DNA from: a virus
Length of the DNA stretch: 33,128 nt
Virus record (IMG/VR): IMGVR_UViG_3300021513_000015
Coordinates: 1 to 33,128 of that record
Strand: one strand, 5' to 3'
The notes beneath the pieces were generated by a model, which was not told the DNA's origin, searched no databases, and was given only the letters and a program-made list of their open reading frames with translations. Positions within the stretch are counted from its first letter, which is position 1. The number at the start of each line of letters is the position of its first letter. The position numbers were made by a program, and so were the translations under genes. Below, in pieces: positions 1-6,317 of this stretch.

Positions 1-112
1 GCTCATCTATGGCAGACATAAGCGCAATTTCTCTATCTGATCCATTGCCCGTTCTCGCACACCAATCTTTGAGTGTTTTAAGTCGTTTTTTGATTTCTGC
101 TTCAGATTTCAT
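1..112 (-). CDS. Hypothetical protein, truncated by the window edge
   Basis: This is the N-terminal part of a gene that runs off the left edge; 37 residues are visible (MKSEAEIKKRLKTLKDW...). They are charged and probably helical, and no family is recognised. The ATG at 112 has GGAGG about 11 nt upstream. An in-frame ATG at 172 would add 20 residues but has no clear Shine-Dalgarno site. The gene is last in the leftward operon as far as the window shows. Confidence 0.5.
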   Translation of the reverse strand, partial: MKSEAEIKKRLKTLKDWCARTGNGSDREIALMSAIDE

Positions 113-235
113 TCTGAATGCAACCTCCGCCACACCATAACGTCTGTGTTCTCTCCAAATCCATCTCGCCATTTCTGAGAGTACTAATACCTATGTTTCA
201 TAGCTGCTCGCATCATTTAAACAGTGTTGTTCGTG

Positions 236-508
236 TCATTCAAGTGTCCACTGCAATGTTTCCATATTTGTCAACCGTTCAACAAGTTCTGGAGACACTT
301 GTAAAGCATCAAATATCTCCTCTCGCTCGTATCCGTGCATGAACATCTCCACAAATTCGAGAAGACATGCACAGTATGTTCTGTCAAAAGAGCTTTCAGC
401 AATGGCTTTTTCTATTCGTTCGTTTCCAAGCAAAACCACTTTACGTACACCGTTCGCGATACCCAGCAATTCTGCCAACAATTTTTCATGTTCGTTTTCG
501 GTTGTCAT
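236..508 (-). CDS. Hypothetical small acidic protein
   Basis: A 90-residue protein (MTTENEHEKLLAELLG...) rich in Leu and Glu, probably all helical. No family is recognised. The frame stays open upstream to 721, but I chose the ATG at 508: it has GAGG at suitable spacing, and the upstream extension would run over a tRNA-like non-coding segment (527-582) and over a separate small gene. The role is unknown; the early-operon position suggests a host-takeover or regulatory function. Confidence 0.6.
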   Translation of the reverse strand: MTTENEHEKLLAELLGIANGVRKVVLLGNERIEKAIAESSFDRTYCACLLEFVEMFMHGYEREEIFDALQVSPELVERLTNMETLQWTLE

Positions 509-526
509 GTTTTGTGCCTCATTAAT

Positions 527-582
527 AGCCCGCAACGGAATCGAACCGAGACCAGCGCAACGCACAGGCATCCAATCGGGCT
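527..582 (-). other. tRNA-like 3' half; candidate attachment-site remnant
   Basis: On the minus strand this 56-nt element begins AGCCCG and ends CGGGCT, giving a 6-bp acceptor-like stem. It contains a T-arm-like GGTTCGATTCC. It lies in a roughly 120-nt gap between two small genes. There is no D-arm and the T-stem pairs poorly, so it is not a working tRNA. Archaeal integrases often use the 3' end of a tRNA gene as attachment site, so this may be an att core or a captured tRNA fragment. No integrase is seen in the window, so the reading is tentative. Confidence 0.3.
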
Positions 583-632
583 TTGATGTGTTTTCTTGTG
601 AACAATACTCATCGATGCACTGATCCCTTATG

Positions 633-800
633 TCACCTGAACTGATCATAATCCCTAATCTTCCGATTGAGCCAAATAAAAAACGGTCGTGGATATTGAT
701 CCCACGCATGCTCAAGCACATACTGAATTACTGCTGCATCATTGGTGGGATTCTCTTCCAATACTTTCTGCAGCCCAGCTCGAAATTCCATATCCAACAT
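633..800 (-). CDS. Hypothetical small protein
   Basis: A 55-residue protein (MLDMEFRAGLQKVLEENPTN...) with a helical N-terminus and a C-terminal stretch rich in Trp, Arg and Tyr. No family is recognised. It fits the gap left by its neighbours in the leftward operon and is shorter than usual gene-calling limits. No strong Shine-Dalgarno site is visible before the ATG. Confidence 0.55.
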   Translation of the reverse strand: MLDMEFRAGLQKVLEENPTNDAAVIQYVLEHAWDQYPRPFFIWLNRKIRDYDQFR

Positions 801-809
801 AAGTATTCT

Positions 810-941
810 CTAAATGTGTTTGTTTGTGTCATCGAGACGATTGTTTGGTGTATCCGTGTTCGGTACACCACGGGGGATAGATGGTTCAGGACCTGGTTTT
901 CCGCGACCGCTTGCTTTCTTCCAAACAATGTCATCAGTCAT
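810..941 (-). CDS. Hypothetical small basic Pro/Gly-rich protein
   Basis: A 43-residue protein (MTDDIVWKKASGRGKPGPEP...) that is basic and rich in Pro, Gly and Asn, so probably disordered. The ATG follows a purine-rich AAGGGCGG segment. It lies 9 bp before the gene at 633 and 10 bp after the one at 952, consistent with operon packing. Function is unknown and coding status is moderately supported. Confidence 0.45.
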   Translation of the reverse strand: MTDDIVWKKASGRGKPGPEPSIPRGVPNTDTPNNRLDDTNKHI

Positions 942-951
942 AGTGCCGCCC

Positions 952-1191
952 TTATATTCCGAGCTCTTCTGCGAGTTCCTCGAAATCCCGAATTTCAGCA
1001 TCGTCTCTTTTCCCTTCTTCGATTTGCTCCAAGATGTCATCATCAATGTCGGTCTCTGCCTCACATACGTATAGATCGATGAGCTTCTTGAGTATCTCGG
1101 CTTCCCGCCGAGTCATCCTGTCAGGCACGCTTATGACTGCATGTCTGTTCGATGGGAGCGGGATACGTGCGTTTATGTTCATGTTATTCAT
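952..1191 (-). CDS. Hypothetical protein with acidic C-terminus
   Basis: A 79-residue protein. Residues about 18-42 (AVISVPDRMTRREAEILKKL and following) read as a short strand and a long helix, reminiscent of small DNA-binding or antitoxin-like proteins. The C-terminal third is very acidic. The ATG at 1191 overlaps the previous gene by 8 bp and has GGAG directly before it; the internal ATG at 1182 is a possible alternative. No family is assigned with certainty. Confidence 0.65.
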   Translation of the reverse strand: MNNMNINARIPLPSNRHAVISVPDRMTRREAEILKKLIDLYVCEAETDIDDDILEQIEEGKRDDAEIRDFEELAEELGI

Positions 1192-1372
1192 TCTCCATTG
1201 TCTCTAAAAGATGTTTACACTTCATTAAAATTCGATATAATGTTACATGATTATCTATAATAATGTCCATAATTTCTGAGAGCGATTCATTATTTTTTTC
1301 GGATGTCTCAAAATTATCACCTACGCTGATCGCTGTTATCACGATTTTGATTTTTCGTCTATCGCTCATCAT
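1184..1372 (-). CDS. Hypothetical small protein
   Basis: A 62-residue protein (MMSDRRKIKIVITAISVGDN...). It starts with a basic strand-forming segment, KIKIVITAISV, followed by a helical C-terminus. An AGAGGTG motif sits directly before the tandem ATGs at 1372 and 1369, so I prefer one of these to the in-frame ATG at 1390. It overlaps both neighbours by a few bases, indicating translational coupling. No family is recognised. Confidence 0.55.
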   Translation of the reverse strand: MMSDRRKIKIVITAISVGDNFETSEKNNESLSEIMDIIIDNHVTLYRILMKCKHLLETMENE

Positions 1373-1547
1373 CACCTCTTGGACATCCATATTTCGAGTT
1401 CGTTAGACACACTAAATGCCTATCATGATTCCAATCATGCGGACTGAAACACGATCGATTCAAACATTCTTCTTCCTTGATATATAAATCAATTGCGTTT
1501 GAATGCCCGAATTTCTCTTTAAGTTTTTTAGTCCATTTTATGTACAT
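1359..1547 (-). CDS. Small Cys-rich protein, possible zinc finger
   Basis: A 62-residue protein whose C-terminal half has four Cys with intervening His (C-x4-C ... C-x6-C), a pattern that could bind zinc. The N-terminus is strongly basic (MYIKWTKKLKEKFGH). The start is set by GAAGGAGGTT just before the ATG at 1547; the in-frame ATG at 1589 lies upstream of this Shine-Dalgarno site and is less likely. A nucleic-acid-binding role is possible but unproven. Confidence 0.6.
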   Translation of the reverse strand: MYIKWTKKLKEKFGHSNAIDLYIKEEECLNRSCFSPHDWNHDRHLVCLTNSKYGCPRGDDER

Positions 1548-1569
1548 TTTTAACCTCCTTCCGTCAATC

Positions 1570-2088
1570 TTATTCTGTCTTTGGTTCAAAGTATCTTTCC
1601 AACCATCCGTCCCACCGGATCACGTACCACGTACGATCCAGCCAGTCGTCTCCGTAACGAGACCTGAACCATGTGTCTGCAAGTTCGAGAGGGGTGAATT
1701 CCAAATTAGCCGAGTCCTCGAACCCGTCTGCCTTCGCCCATGCTCGAATATCTTCTTTGCTCATTTCATAGGGATAGATATCGTACACCTCTGTGATCTC
1801 GACTTTCCCGAGAAAGTGCGCGTAGTACCATGATAACTCGAATGATATATTATATGGTTCAAGTTCAACTGATGCCGGATATCCATAAGCATTAATACGA
1901 TAGGAGATTTCTTGCCGTCCCTCGAACGTTGTTTTCCTCAATGGCTTGGCAGTGATCCGCTTACGTTGCTCGTTATACATGCTACAAATATTACCAACCT
2001 TGATTCGATTATTCGCTCGTGTGGTCTGCCTCTTGCACCCCGATAGCAGATCATCGAGCCACATTTCTTGAAAGCTTAATGCTGGCAT
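1570..2088 (-). CDS. ASCH-domain protein
   Basis: A 172-residue protein. Its start (MPALSFQEMWLDDLLSGCKR, then QTTRANNRIKVGNIC) matches the ASCH pattern: a hydrophobic strand, a short helix ending in G-x-K-x-Q-T-x-R, then a basic strand with K-V-G. The middle part (LGKVEITEVYDI) and the Trp-rich end complete a plausible beta-barrel. ASCH/PUA-like folds bind RNA or modified bases and are frequent in phage genomes. A strong GAGGAGGAG site before the ATG at 2088 sets the start. The exact ligand is unknown. Confidence 0.75.
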   Translation of the reverse strand: MPALSFQEMWLDDLLSGCKRQTTRANNRIKVGNICSMYNEQRKRITAKPLRKTTFEGRQEISYRINAYGYPASVELEPYNISFELSWYYAHFLGKVEITEVYDIYPYEMSKEDIRAWAKADGFEDSANLEFTPLELADTWFRSRYGDDWLDRTWYVIRWDGWLERYFEPKTE

Positions 2089-2091
2089 GAT

Positions 2092-2253
2092 TCACTCCTC
2101 CTCGATCTTTACAACTTGTTTCGTATCATAGCATTGGCATCCCCATCTTGGTTCGCCGCAAAATAAACAGATGTCCGTATTGATGATCCAAACCGGCTCT
2201 ATGTCTCCTTCTTTATAGCACGTGGTTCGTAATTTTTGCTTATTGGATCTCAT
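2092..2253 (-). CDS. Small zinc-ribbon-like protein
   Basis: A 53-residue protein with a C-terminal C-x2-C-G-x5-C-x-C cluster (ICLFCGEPRWGCQC), probably a zinc site. It ends 3 bp before the ASCH gene, and its last codons form that gene's Shine-Dalgarno site. It overlaps the upstream gene by 14 bp. It is too short for usual ORF cut-offs but fits the tight packing. Function is unknown. Confidence 0.6.
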   Translation of the reverse strand: MRSNKQKLRTTCYKEGDIEPVWIINTDICLFCGEPRWGCQCYDTKQVVKIEEE

Positions 2254-2455
2254 AACTCTGCATCCTCTTCAATTCCATCGATTGTGTCATGTCCCATCCA
2301 ATCCACCCGTCCGTGTTCCAATCACAATTCCGTTTTTTCGCTTCGATGTCACCTCTTTTCTCGTCACACCATTCTTTGAGTCGGTCGCATTGCGTCATGA
2401 CTACATACGAGCATGGCGCGATTTCACAAGTGTCACATGGAGAGGCGGGATTCAT
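2240..2455 (-). CDS. Small Cys-rich hypothetical protein
   Basis: A 71-residue protein with an N-terminal cluster of Cys (C-x2-C-x4-C, then two more) within MNPASPCDTCEIAPCSYVVM, suggesting metal binding. Trp and Met residues follow. The start at 2455 has GAGGCAAAG upstream; a longer frame to 2530 overlaps the next gene completely and is less likely. Several genes of this operon share the small Cys-rich character. Confidence 0.6.
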   Translation of the reverse strand: MNPASPCDTCEIAPCSYVVMTQCDRLKEWCDEKRGDIEAKKRNCDWNTDGWIGWDMTQSMELKRMQSYEIQ

Positions 2456-2660
2456 CTTTGCCTCGCGTGATGTATCCCCGGTACCAGCGGATTGCTGCTG
2501 CCGGATTCTCTTTGAGCAGATTCCGCCCAAATTTGCTTTGCATCGCTATGTTGCGGATACGTTGGTGTAGTTTGCAGCAGCATTTCTGTCGATAGTGTTT
2601 GGGAGAAAAGACTCTTCCACATACCAGACACTTCTTCGGTTCGCGCCACGCTTTCATCAT
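2433..2660 (-). CDS. Small zinc-finger protein
   Basis: A 75-residue basic protein (MMKAWREPKKCLVCGRVFSP...). A C-x2-C-G-x-x-F pair is followed by a CCC-x2-H cluster, resembling small treble-clef or MYM/FCS-type zinc fingers that bind nucleic acids. The ATG overlaps the preceding stop codon as ATGA, a typical translational coupling. The in-frame ATG at 2771 would overlap the upstream gene by over 100 bp and is rejected. Confidence 0.65.
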   Translation of the reverse strand: MMKAWREPKKCLVCGRVFSPKHYRQKCCCKLHQRIRNIAMQSKFGRNLLKENPAAAIRWYRGYITRGKDESRLSM

Positions 2661-2941
2661 GCGATTGCTTCCAGCTGATCGAGTCTTGCGTTGGTGTCGC
2701 GCAAGGACAATGTCTTCGCTATTCTCGGCGCGTTGATTCCGATCTGCTCCAGTGTCGCCGCCATCGCACATTTGATCGTGACCCTGACCTCGAGTATGTC
2801 AGTGAGATCATAATCATCATCTATGTCTACTGTGATGCCTTTCTCGCCTTTCAGAGTCACCGTCATGATTCTACCATCGTCCGTATCAACTTGTTGCACC
2901 TTGTCGACTCGTAAGTCGCATTCGATGTTATTGTTGTTCAT
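2657..2941 (-). CDS. Hypothetical protein
   Basis: A 94-residue protein that appears to be a small beta-rich domain (alternating hydrophobic segments such as RIMTVTLKGEKGITVDI) followed by a helical C-terminus. A GGAGGAAG Shine-Dalgarno site precedes the ATG. It overlaps both neighbours slightly. No family is recognised. Confidence 0.7.
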   Translation of the reverse strand: MNNNNIECDLRVDKVQQVDTDDGRIMTVTLKGEKGITVDIDDDYDLTDILEVRVTIKCAMAATLEQIGINAPRIAKTLSLRDTNARLDQLEAIA

Positions 2942-3068
2942 AATCTTCCTCCTTTGGCAGCCTGACGTTCTTGTGACAGTCGGGGCATGCCACCCATGCG
3001 GGGTAATGTTTCGAGCCTTTGTAGTCCCATTCGCGTCCGCATTCAGGGTTCGTGCATTTCAGCTTCAT
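2928..3068 (-). CDS. Small rubredoxin-like zinc ribbon protein
   Basis: A 46-residue protein with two zinc knuckles, CTNPECGREW near the start and CPDCHKN 24 residues later, the usual geometry of a zinc ribbon. Such mini-ribbons are common in viral genomes as nucleic-acid or protein-binding modules. It overlaps the 3' end of the small-terminase-like gene by 26 bp in another frame and the next gene by 14 bp. Its own codons carry the next gene's GGAGGAAG site. Confidence 0.65.
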   Translation of the reverse strand: MKLKCTNPECGREWDYKGSKHYPAWVACPDCHKNVRLPKEEDYEQQ

Positions 3069-3552
3069 TGATAGTATTATTATCAACGGGGATACTTAAA
3101 CTTTCCGGCTCATCGGCATCCTGGTTGGGGCTGATGTCGATGGTAGGTGGCTCTGGTTTCGAGGAGTCGGGAAGAACAAACTCGATCTGCACATTCTGCT
3201 CAATGTCCTGCGTGGTTTGCTCGCCCATGAGAGATCGCAGTTCCTTGATCAGCATGACAAGGTCTTTTGTGTTCTTTGGGGTAATGTCTTTTGCGGCTTG
3301 AATCTTCTCCCAGAGCATGTTGAAGATCATGAGCCGTATCTCTTTCCAGTCATCTTCCATCTTTTGCTGGATGTCCTGGATGAGTGCTTCGTTGCGTTTA
3401 CGGAGACGGGAGTCCCAGTTGTATTTTGTGCTCCATAATTTGACTGTAGATTGCGCCACCCCCAGCTCTTGTGCAGTCTGTGCGTAACTGCGGTTCACAA
3501 AGTATATCTCAAACGCTTGCAACTGTTGGGGAGATTCCGGTGCCGCTGGCAT
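3043..3552 (-). CDS. Terminase small subunit-like protein (second copy)
   Basis: A 169-residue protein. Residues about 20-45 (SYAQTAQELGVAQSTVKLWS) form a helix-turn-helix, followed by a W-D-x-R segment and helices ending in ELRSLMGE. This order matches the small terminase at 12937, whose equivalent segments are SLAKVAQKFGVSETSINKWN and EARSIMGE. The two are clearly paralogous. The C-terminal third is acidic and disordered and differs between them. TerS proteins recognise DNA and guide TerL, but this copy sits in the leftward operon next to the helicase, so it may instead act as a DNA-binding regulator. Leaderless expression is plausible, as CTTTTTAA lies about 30 nt before the ATG. Confidence 0.7.
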   Translation of the reverse strand: MPAAPESPQQLQAFEIYFVNRSYAQTAQELGVAQSTVKLWSTKYNWDSRLRKRNEALIQDIQQKMEDDWKEIRLMIFNMLWEKIQAAKDITPKNTKDLVMLIKELRSLMGEQTTQDIEQNVQIEFVLPDSSKPEPPTIDISPNQDADEPESLSIPVDNNTINEAEMHEP

Positions 3553-3629
3553 GGAGTGATATATACAAGTCGGCGATTAAAAAGTTTTGCGCAATATTTA
3601 TGAGCACTGGAAGTGAGATTGTGTGGCAT

Positions 3630-3687
3630 GCGTCGGCGCGGATCGGCTGGGCACGGCTGATTCTGAAAACGGACATGGCGCCGACGC
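3630..3687. other. 10-bp inverted repeat in the helicase to TerS-like gap
   Basis: GCGTCGGCGC at 3630-3639 is perfectly repeated in inverse orientation at 3678-3687, around a 38-nt loop. It lies in the 148-bp non-coding gap between the helicase stop and the TerS-like gene. It could form a GC-rich hairpin in the leftward transcript, acting as a terminator, processing site or small RNA, or it could be a DNA operator. Confidence 0.4.
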
Positions 3688-3689
3688 TA

Positions 3690-3708
3690 GCTATCTCGAT
3701 TCACGAGA
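3690..3708. other. Hairpin over the helicase stop codon
   Basis: TATCTCG and CGAGATA form a 7-bp stem with a 5-nt loop, directly over the stop codon of the helicase-like gene. It could end or stabilise the leftward transcript. The GATATCTC-like bases also recall the repeats before the RHH gene, so protein binding is an alternative. Confidence 0.35.
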
Positions 3709-5233
3709 TATATCTCTCCTGGAGATATTCCAACTGTGCCTCGTTGTCGCCATCAAAAAGGTCGAGCACTTTTCCAGACTTAGTGTGACGTGTCTGCAAG
3801 CCCATTGCTTTGAGAGATCTCCCCAAACGTGTTGATGTGCTGCGATCTCGATCCCACCCCAACATGTCGAGCAATTCACTGACATATATGAACACCCGCC
3901 CCCCTGTGAGAGTTCCGGAAGTTTGTTCTGCAAGTTCATTTATCGCCGCAACGATTTCAGCCTCAGTTGATTGACGATCATCTGCTTTTCTTGTTTGCAT
4001 CGATTCTTCGAGCATCTTCTGAAGATTCTCTTTCGCTTCGTTGTCGAGTAAGCGAGATATCGTGAATAGAGGCGAATACAGTTCTCTTATCCGTCCATCA
4101 TCACTTTGAGGATATATAATTTTGTGTTTATGAAGATTAGTGAATCTGAACCATAACAGCATGCTCCGCAATCGCAGACCATCTGATTGGGTGAAAAGAT
4201 CGTACTTCGGTCTTGCTTTCCGCATCCGGAATTCGATGGATCGAGATGCAAGTGTTGGCAAAACAATCTTGGTTCCCGAGAACGCTTTGAATCCAAACAG
4301 ATCGAAAGAAGTGGGCATCCAATCCTCCCCCTGTTTTTCTGCGCGCATCGCCCCGATTCCCCGTTTGTACCCCGCCAACAAACAAGCATAGATCGCCTGC
4401 CCTGACTCAGTGTTTGTGCCGATCTGGTGTTCTGCTTCATCGATGCAGAGCGTGAGCCGCCACATTTCGATTGCCCGGAAGATTGCCGCCGGTGTGACGG
4501 ATGCGAGACCATAAGCTCGATATGCCGTCTGCCGGATGGCTTCGAGCACCTGTGTTTTTCCGGAACTCATCGGAGCGATGAGGGCAAGATATGGGCATGT
4601 GTGGAAATCATCCACGAGCCAGGATGCCATTACCCACGCAGCAAGTGTGTGATATTCCTGTTCCCGTAAGACGATATGATCACGATAGAAATCCAGGAGT
4701 TCATCGTATATTTCCATCGGCTGCGATTCGATTGGCTTTTCACCGAGTAGCCACACTGGTTTTTCAAGTTCAGTAGGATAGTTCGCTTTAAAAGAGTTTT
4801 TTCTACCACACCCCGGATTTGTGCATATTACCGGTTTTGCACCTGCGCGTGATATCTTGTCATCGCCGCAGAACATACAGGAATATAGAAACATGGGATT
4901 GTATGCAAGGATGTTGCCTTCTTGCGCAGGCTTCACGTACTTCAATTTGTTGTTCTCAATGTACACTTCTGCGCCGCCTCTGAATTTGCGTTCGTCATCA
5001 GGTAATATGAGATCGATGATGCCTTTTTCGTATAGAGAGAAAAGAAGAGAGGTGGGTGCCGCGTCATATACCATCGCAGGAATGCCGTTGTTTTCCTGCC
5101 GCATTGCTTTTGTCAGCGTATTTGTTGCACGATCATCAAGATGATCCGCAAGGGCTTGTCTGAATTCGGATGGTTTGAGGATTTCGAACCTTGTATAGCC
5201 ATCACTATCGGTTGTGTTTGTCGAGTCTATCAT
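3701..5233 (-). CDS. AAA+ replicative helicase-like ATPase
   Basis: A 510-residue protein. A four-Cys zinc ribbon lies at about residues 119-142 (CMFCGDD ... CTNPGCG). A Walker A motif follows at about 220-227 (APMSSGKT, Lys226), a Walker B at about 261-266 (LTLCIDE), then a sensor-like stretch (FKAFSGTKIVLPTLASRS). The C-terminal 90 residues look like a winged helix. This layout fits viral and plasmid AAA+ helicases that open replication origins. The gene lies beside a repeat-rich putative origin. The start is the ATG at 5233, which has GGTGAG upstream; the ATG at 5380 lies upstream of the promoter and is rejected. No primase or nuclease motif is seen. Confidence 0.7.
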   Translation of the reverse strand: MIDSTNTTDSDGYTRFEILKPSEFRQALADHLDDRATNTLTKAMRQENNGIPAMVYDAAPTSLLFSLYEKGIIDLILPDDERKFRGGAEVYIENNKLKYVKPAQEGNILAYNPMFLYSCMFCGDDKISRAGAKPVICTNPGCGRKNSFKANYPTELEKPVWLLGEKPIESQPMEIYDELLDFYRDHIVLREQEYHTLAAWVMASWLVDDFHTCPYLALIAPMSSGKTQVLEAIRQTAYRAYGLASVTPAAIFRAIEMWRLTLCIDEAEHQIGTNTESGQAIYACLLAGYKRGIGAMRAEKQGEDWMPTSFDLFGFKAFSGTKIVLPTLASRSIEFRMRKARPKYDLFTQSDGLRLRSMLLWFRFTNLHKHKIIYPQSDDGRIRELYSPLFTISRLLDNEAKENLQKMLEESMQTRKADDRQSTEAEIVAAINELAEQTSGTLTGGRVFIYVSELLDMLGWDRDRSTSTRLGRSLKAMGLQTRHTKSGKVLDLFDGDNEAQLEYLQERYIS

Positions 5234-5235
5234 GT

Positions 5236-5276
5236 TCTCACCATATCTCTTCTTCCCACCATAATATATGGTGAGA
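5236..5276 (-). promoter_or_regulatory. RBS-sequestering stem-loop of the helicase mRNA
   Basis: TCTCACCATAT at 5236-5246 and ATATGGTGAGA at 5266-5276 form a perfect 11-bp inverted repeat with a 19-nt loop. In the minus-strand mRNA the downstream arm contains the GGTGAG ribosome binding site, 2 nt before the ATG. Pairing would hide the site from the ribosome. A dimeric repressor operator is the alternative reading. Confidence 0.55.
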
Positions 5277-5282
5277 GGTGGA

Positions 5283-5302
5283 CGCGGCATCCCGCGTCCA
5301 GA
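5283..5302. other. GC-rich hairpin in the helicase leader
   Basis: GGACGCGG and CCGCGTCC close a tight GC-rich hairpin in the leader between the helicase promoter and its start codon. It could protect the 5' end of the mRNA or act with the RBS stem-loop just downstream. Confidence 0.4.
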
Positions 5303-5329
5303 AGAGTGTACATGGGTATTATGTTTTGT

Positions 5330-5345
5330 GAGTATATAAACTTTT
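5330..5345 (-). promoter_or_regulatory. TATA-box promoter of the leftward helicase gene
   Basis: On the minus strand this reads AAAAGTTTATATACTC, a good archaeal TATA box with an A-rich upstream element. It lies about 100 nt before the helicase ATG, leaving a leader that holds the hairpins. The same 16 bases recur exactly before the operon starting at 9895, so both operons may share timing and factors. Confidence 0.65.
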
Positions 5346-5371
5346 GCAATCTCGAGCAGAGATGTTGAGCG

Positions 5372-5684
5372 GTGACACATAAAGTGACACTTCTTTTTAA
5401 AAAAACGATGTCGGTAGAAGGGTAGGGTGACACTTCTAACAGAGGTGTCACCAAAAAACGCTAGCTGGTGACACGTGACACTTTTTCTCTAGTGTAGTTG
5501 AATAAAAATTTAATACTAGGTAAGTGTCACATAGCACGTATACACGTGTCTCCTTATACCCCCCGAAATAAGTGTCACGTGTCACCTCACAGTCTCCTGC
5601 TATTGATTTCATGGTGACACCTGTTTTTAGGTGTCACCCTTACAGTCGCTCGATATCGATTCGTGAGTCACCACGAAGTGTCAC
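5372..5684. repeat. GTGACAC iteron array, probable replication origin
   Basis: Twelve exact copies of GTGACAC or its complement GTGTCAC start at 5372, 5384, 5427, 5445, 5468, 5475, 5524, 5572, 5579, 5614, 5631 and 5678. Some form inverted pairs (5426-5452; 5613-5638). A tandem pair at 5467-5483 is perfectly mirrored at 5570-5586, a 17-bp inverted repeat with 86 bp between the arms. The array lies between divergent genes, beside the helicase gene and an AT-rich tract. This is the usual look of an iteron origin; a partition site or multi-site operator is also possible. Confidence 0.7.
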
Positions 5685-5704
5685 CAGACTCATGAAGATG
5701 ATGC

Positions 5705-5757
5705 AAAACCATAACAATATATTAATTAAAATAAAAATCAATGAGGATATTAGTCGA
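5705..5757. other. AT-rich tract, candidate DNA unwinding element
   Basis: The tract runs through ATATATTAATTAAAATAAAA with almost no G or C and directly follows the heptamer array. Easily melted DNA next to iterons is a standard part of replication origins. No open frame is supported here. Confidence 0.45.
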
Positions 5758-5810
5758 AAGACGTGACAAAGGGAATCGGTTGACACCACCTGGTAGTCGA
5801 ATAGATTTGT

Positions 5811-5936
5811 TTGACGTGGCAGAAGGATAATCGACATAGGAAACTCACGAAAAAGTCTGTCGGTATGTGGTTGCGAGACAACGGATACGAGGTCGGTCAG
5901 CGTAGGTGGAAAGATAAGCATGGCGAATGGGCGTGA
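5811..5936 (+). pseudogene. Possible gene remnant or tiny ORF
   Basis: A TTG-initiated frame of 41 residues includes RKLTKKSVGMWLRDNGYEVG followed by a basic, Trp-containing tail. The tail resembles the short winged-helix end seen in some viral helicases. No ATG with a ribosome binding site precedes it, and the frame ends at TGA, after which similar residues continue. It may be a decayed 3' end of a replication gene or a chance frame. Confidence 0.25.
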
Positions 5937-5951
5937 TTGGAATGGTGGAGA

Positions 5952-6006
5952 GATGTCTGTTAGATGTCTCAGAAATGTCTCAGAGATATCTCGGAGATAT
6001 CGCACA
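5952..6006. repeat. Five tandem 11-bp repeats, likely operator
   Basis: Five units of exactly 11 bp follow each other, consensus GATGTCTCAGA: GATGTCTGTTA, GATGTCTCAGA, AATGTCTCAGA, GATATCTCGGA, GATATCGCACA. They end 44 bp before the RHH-like gene. Helical-turn-spaced direct repeats are typical of operators bound cooperatively by ribbon-helix-helix proteins, so autoregulation by the next gene is a natural guess. Confidence 0.65.
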
Positions 6007-6050
6007 GAACATCGAAACCTTTGTAACATGTCGCACTGAGGGAATAATGT

Positions 6051-6317
6051 ATGACTAAAATACAAGTGGACATACCTGACGCATGGTTGGATGACCTCAG
6101 AAGAATCTTCGATAAGCGTGTCGGAAGCACAGAGATACCTATTGCGAACTGCCACTTGGTTCGGTGGTGTGTTGAGCAGTATAGGAAAGGCGCTTCTTTA
6201 GGAACTTCGGAGGACATTCCAGAAACTCATGAGGCACACGAAGAGACTCCATACAATCCGGAAGATGACATTCCGATAGATGAATGGATGGAGATGCGAA
6301 GAACCGAAAACCTTTGA
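6051..6317 (+). CDS. Ribbon-helix-helix-like DNA-binding protein
   Basis: An 88-residue protein. The N-terminus (MTKIQVDIPDAWLDDLRRIF) has a short strand of alternating residues, then a helix with Leu spacing, as in CopG/Arc-type proteins. The second half is acidic and probably disordered. GAGGG lies about 10 nt before the ATG. Tandem 11-bp repeats just upstream suggest it controls its own promoter; it may also bind the nearby heptamers. The RHH assignment rests on pattern only. Confidence 0.55.
   Translation: MTKIQVDIPDAWLDDLRRIFDKRVGSTEIPIANCHLVRWCVEQYRKGASLGTSEDIPETHEAHEETPYNPEDDIPIDEWMEMRRTENL

Noticed and set aside
236-721. Long version of the leftward gene starting at 721
   Set aside because: The extension overlaps the better-supported gene at 633-800 and the tRNA-like segment; ATG 508 has a ribosome binding site.
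5234-5380. Longer N-terminus of the helicase from 5380
   Set aside because: It would start before the TATA box and read through the leader hairpins.
5640-6155. A 171-codon minus-strand frame
   Set aside because: It runs through the origin repeats, the 11-bp operators and the RHH gene; no ribosome binding site and no domain.
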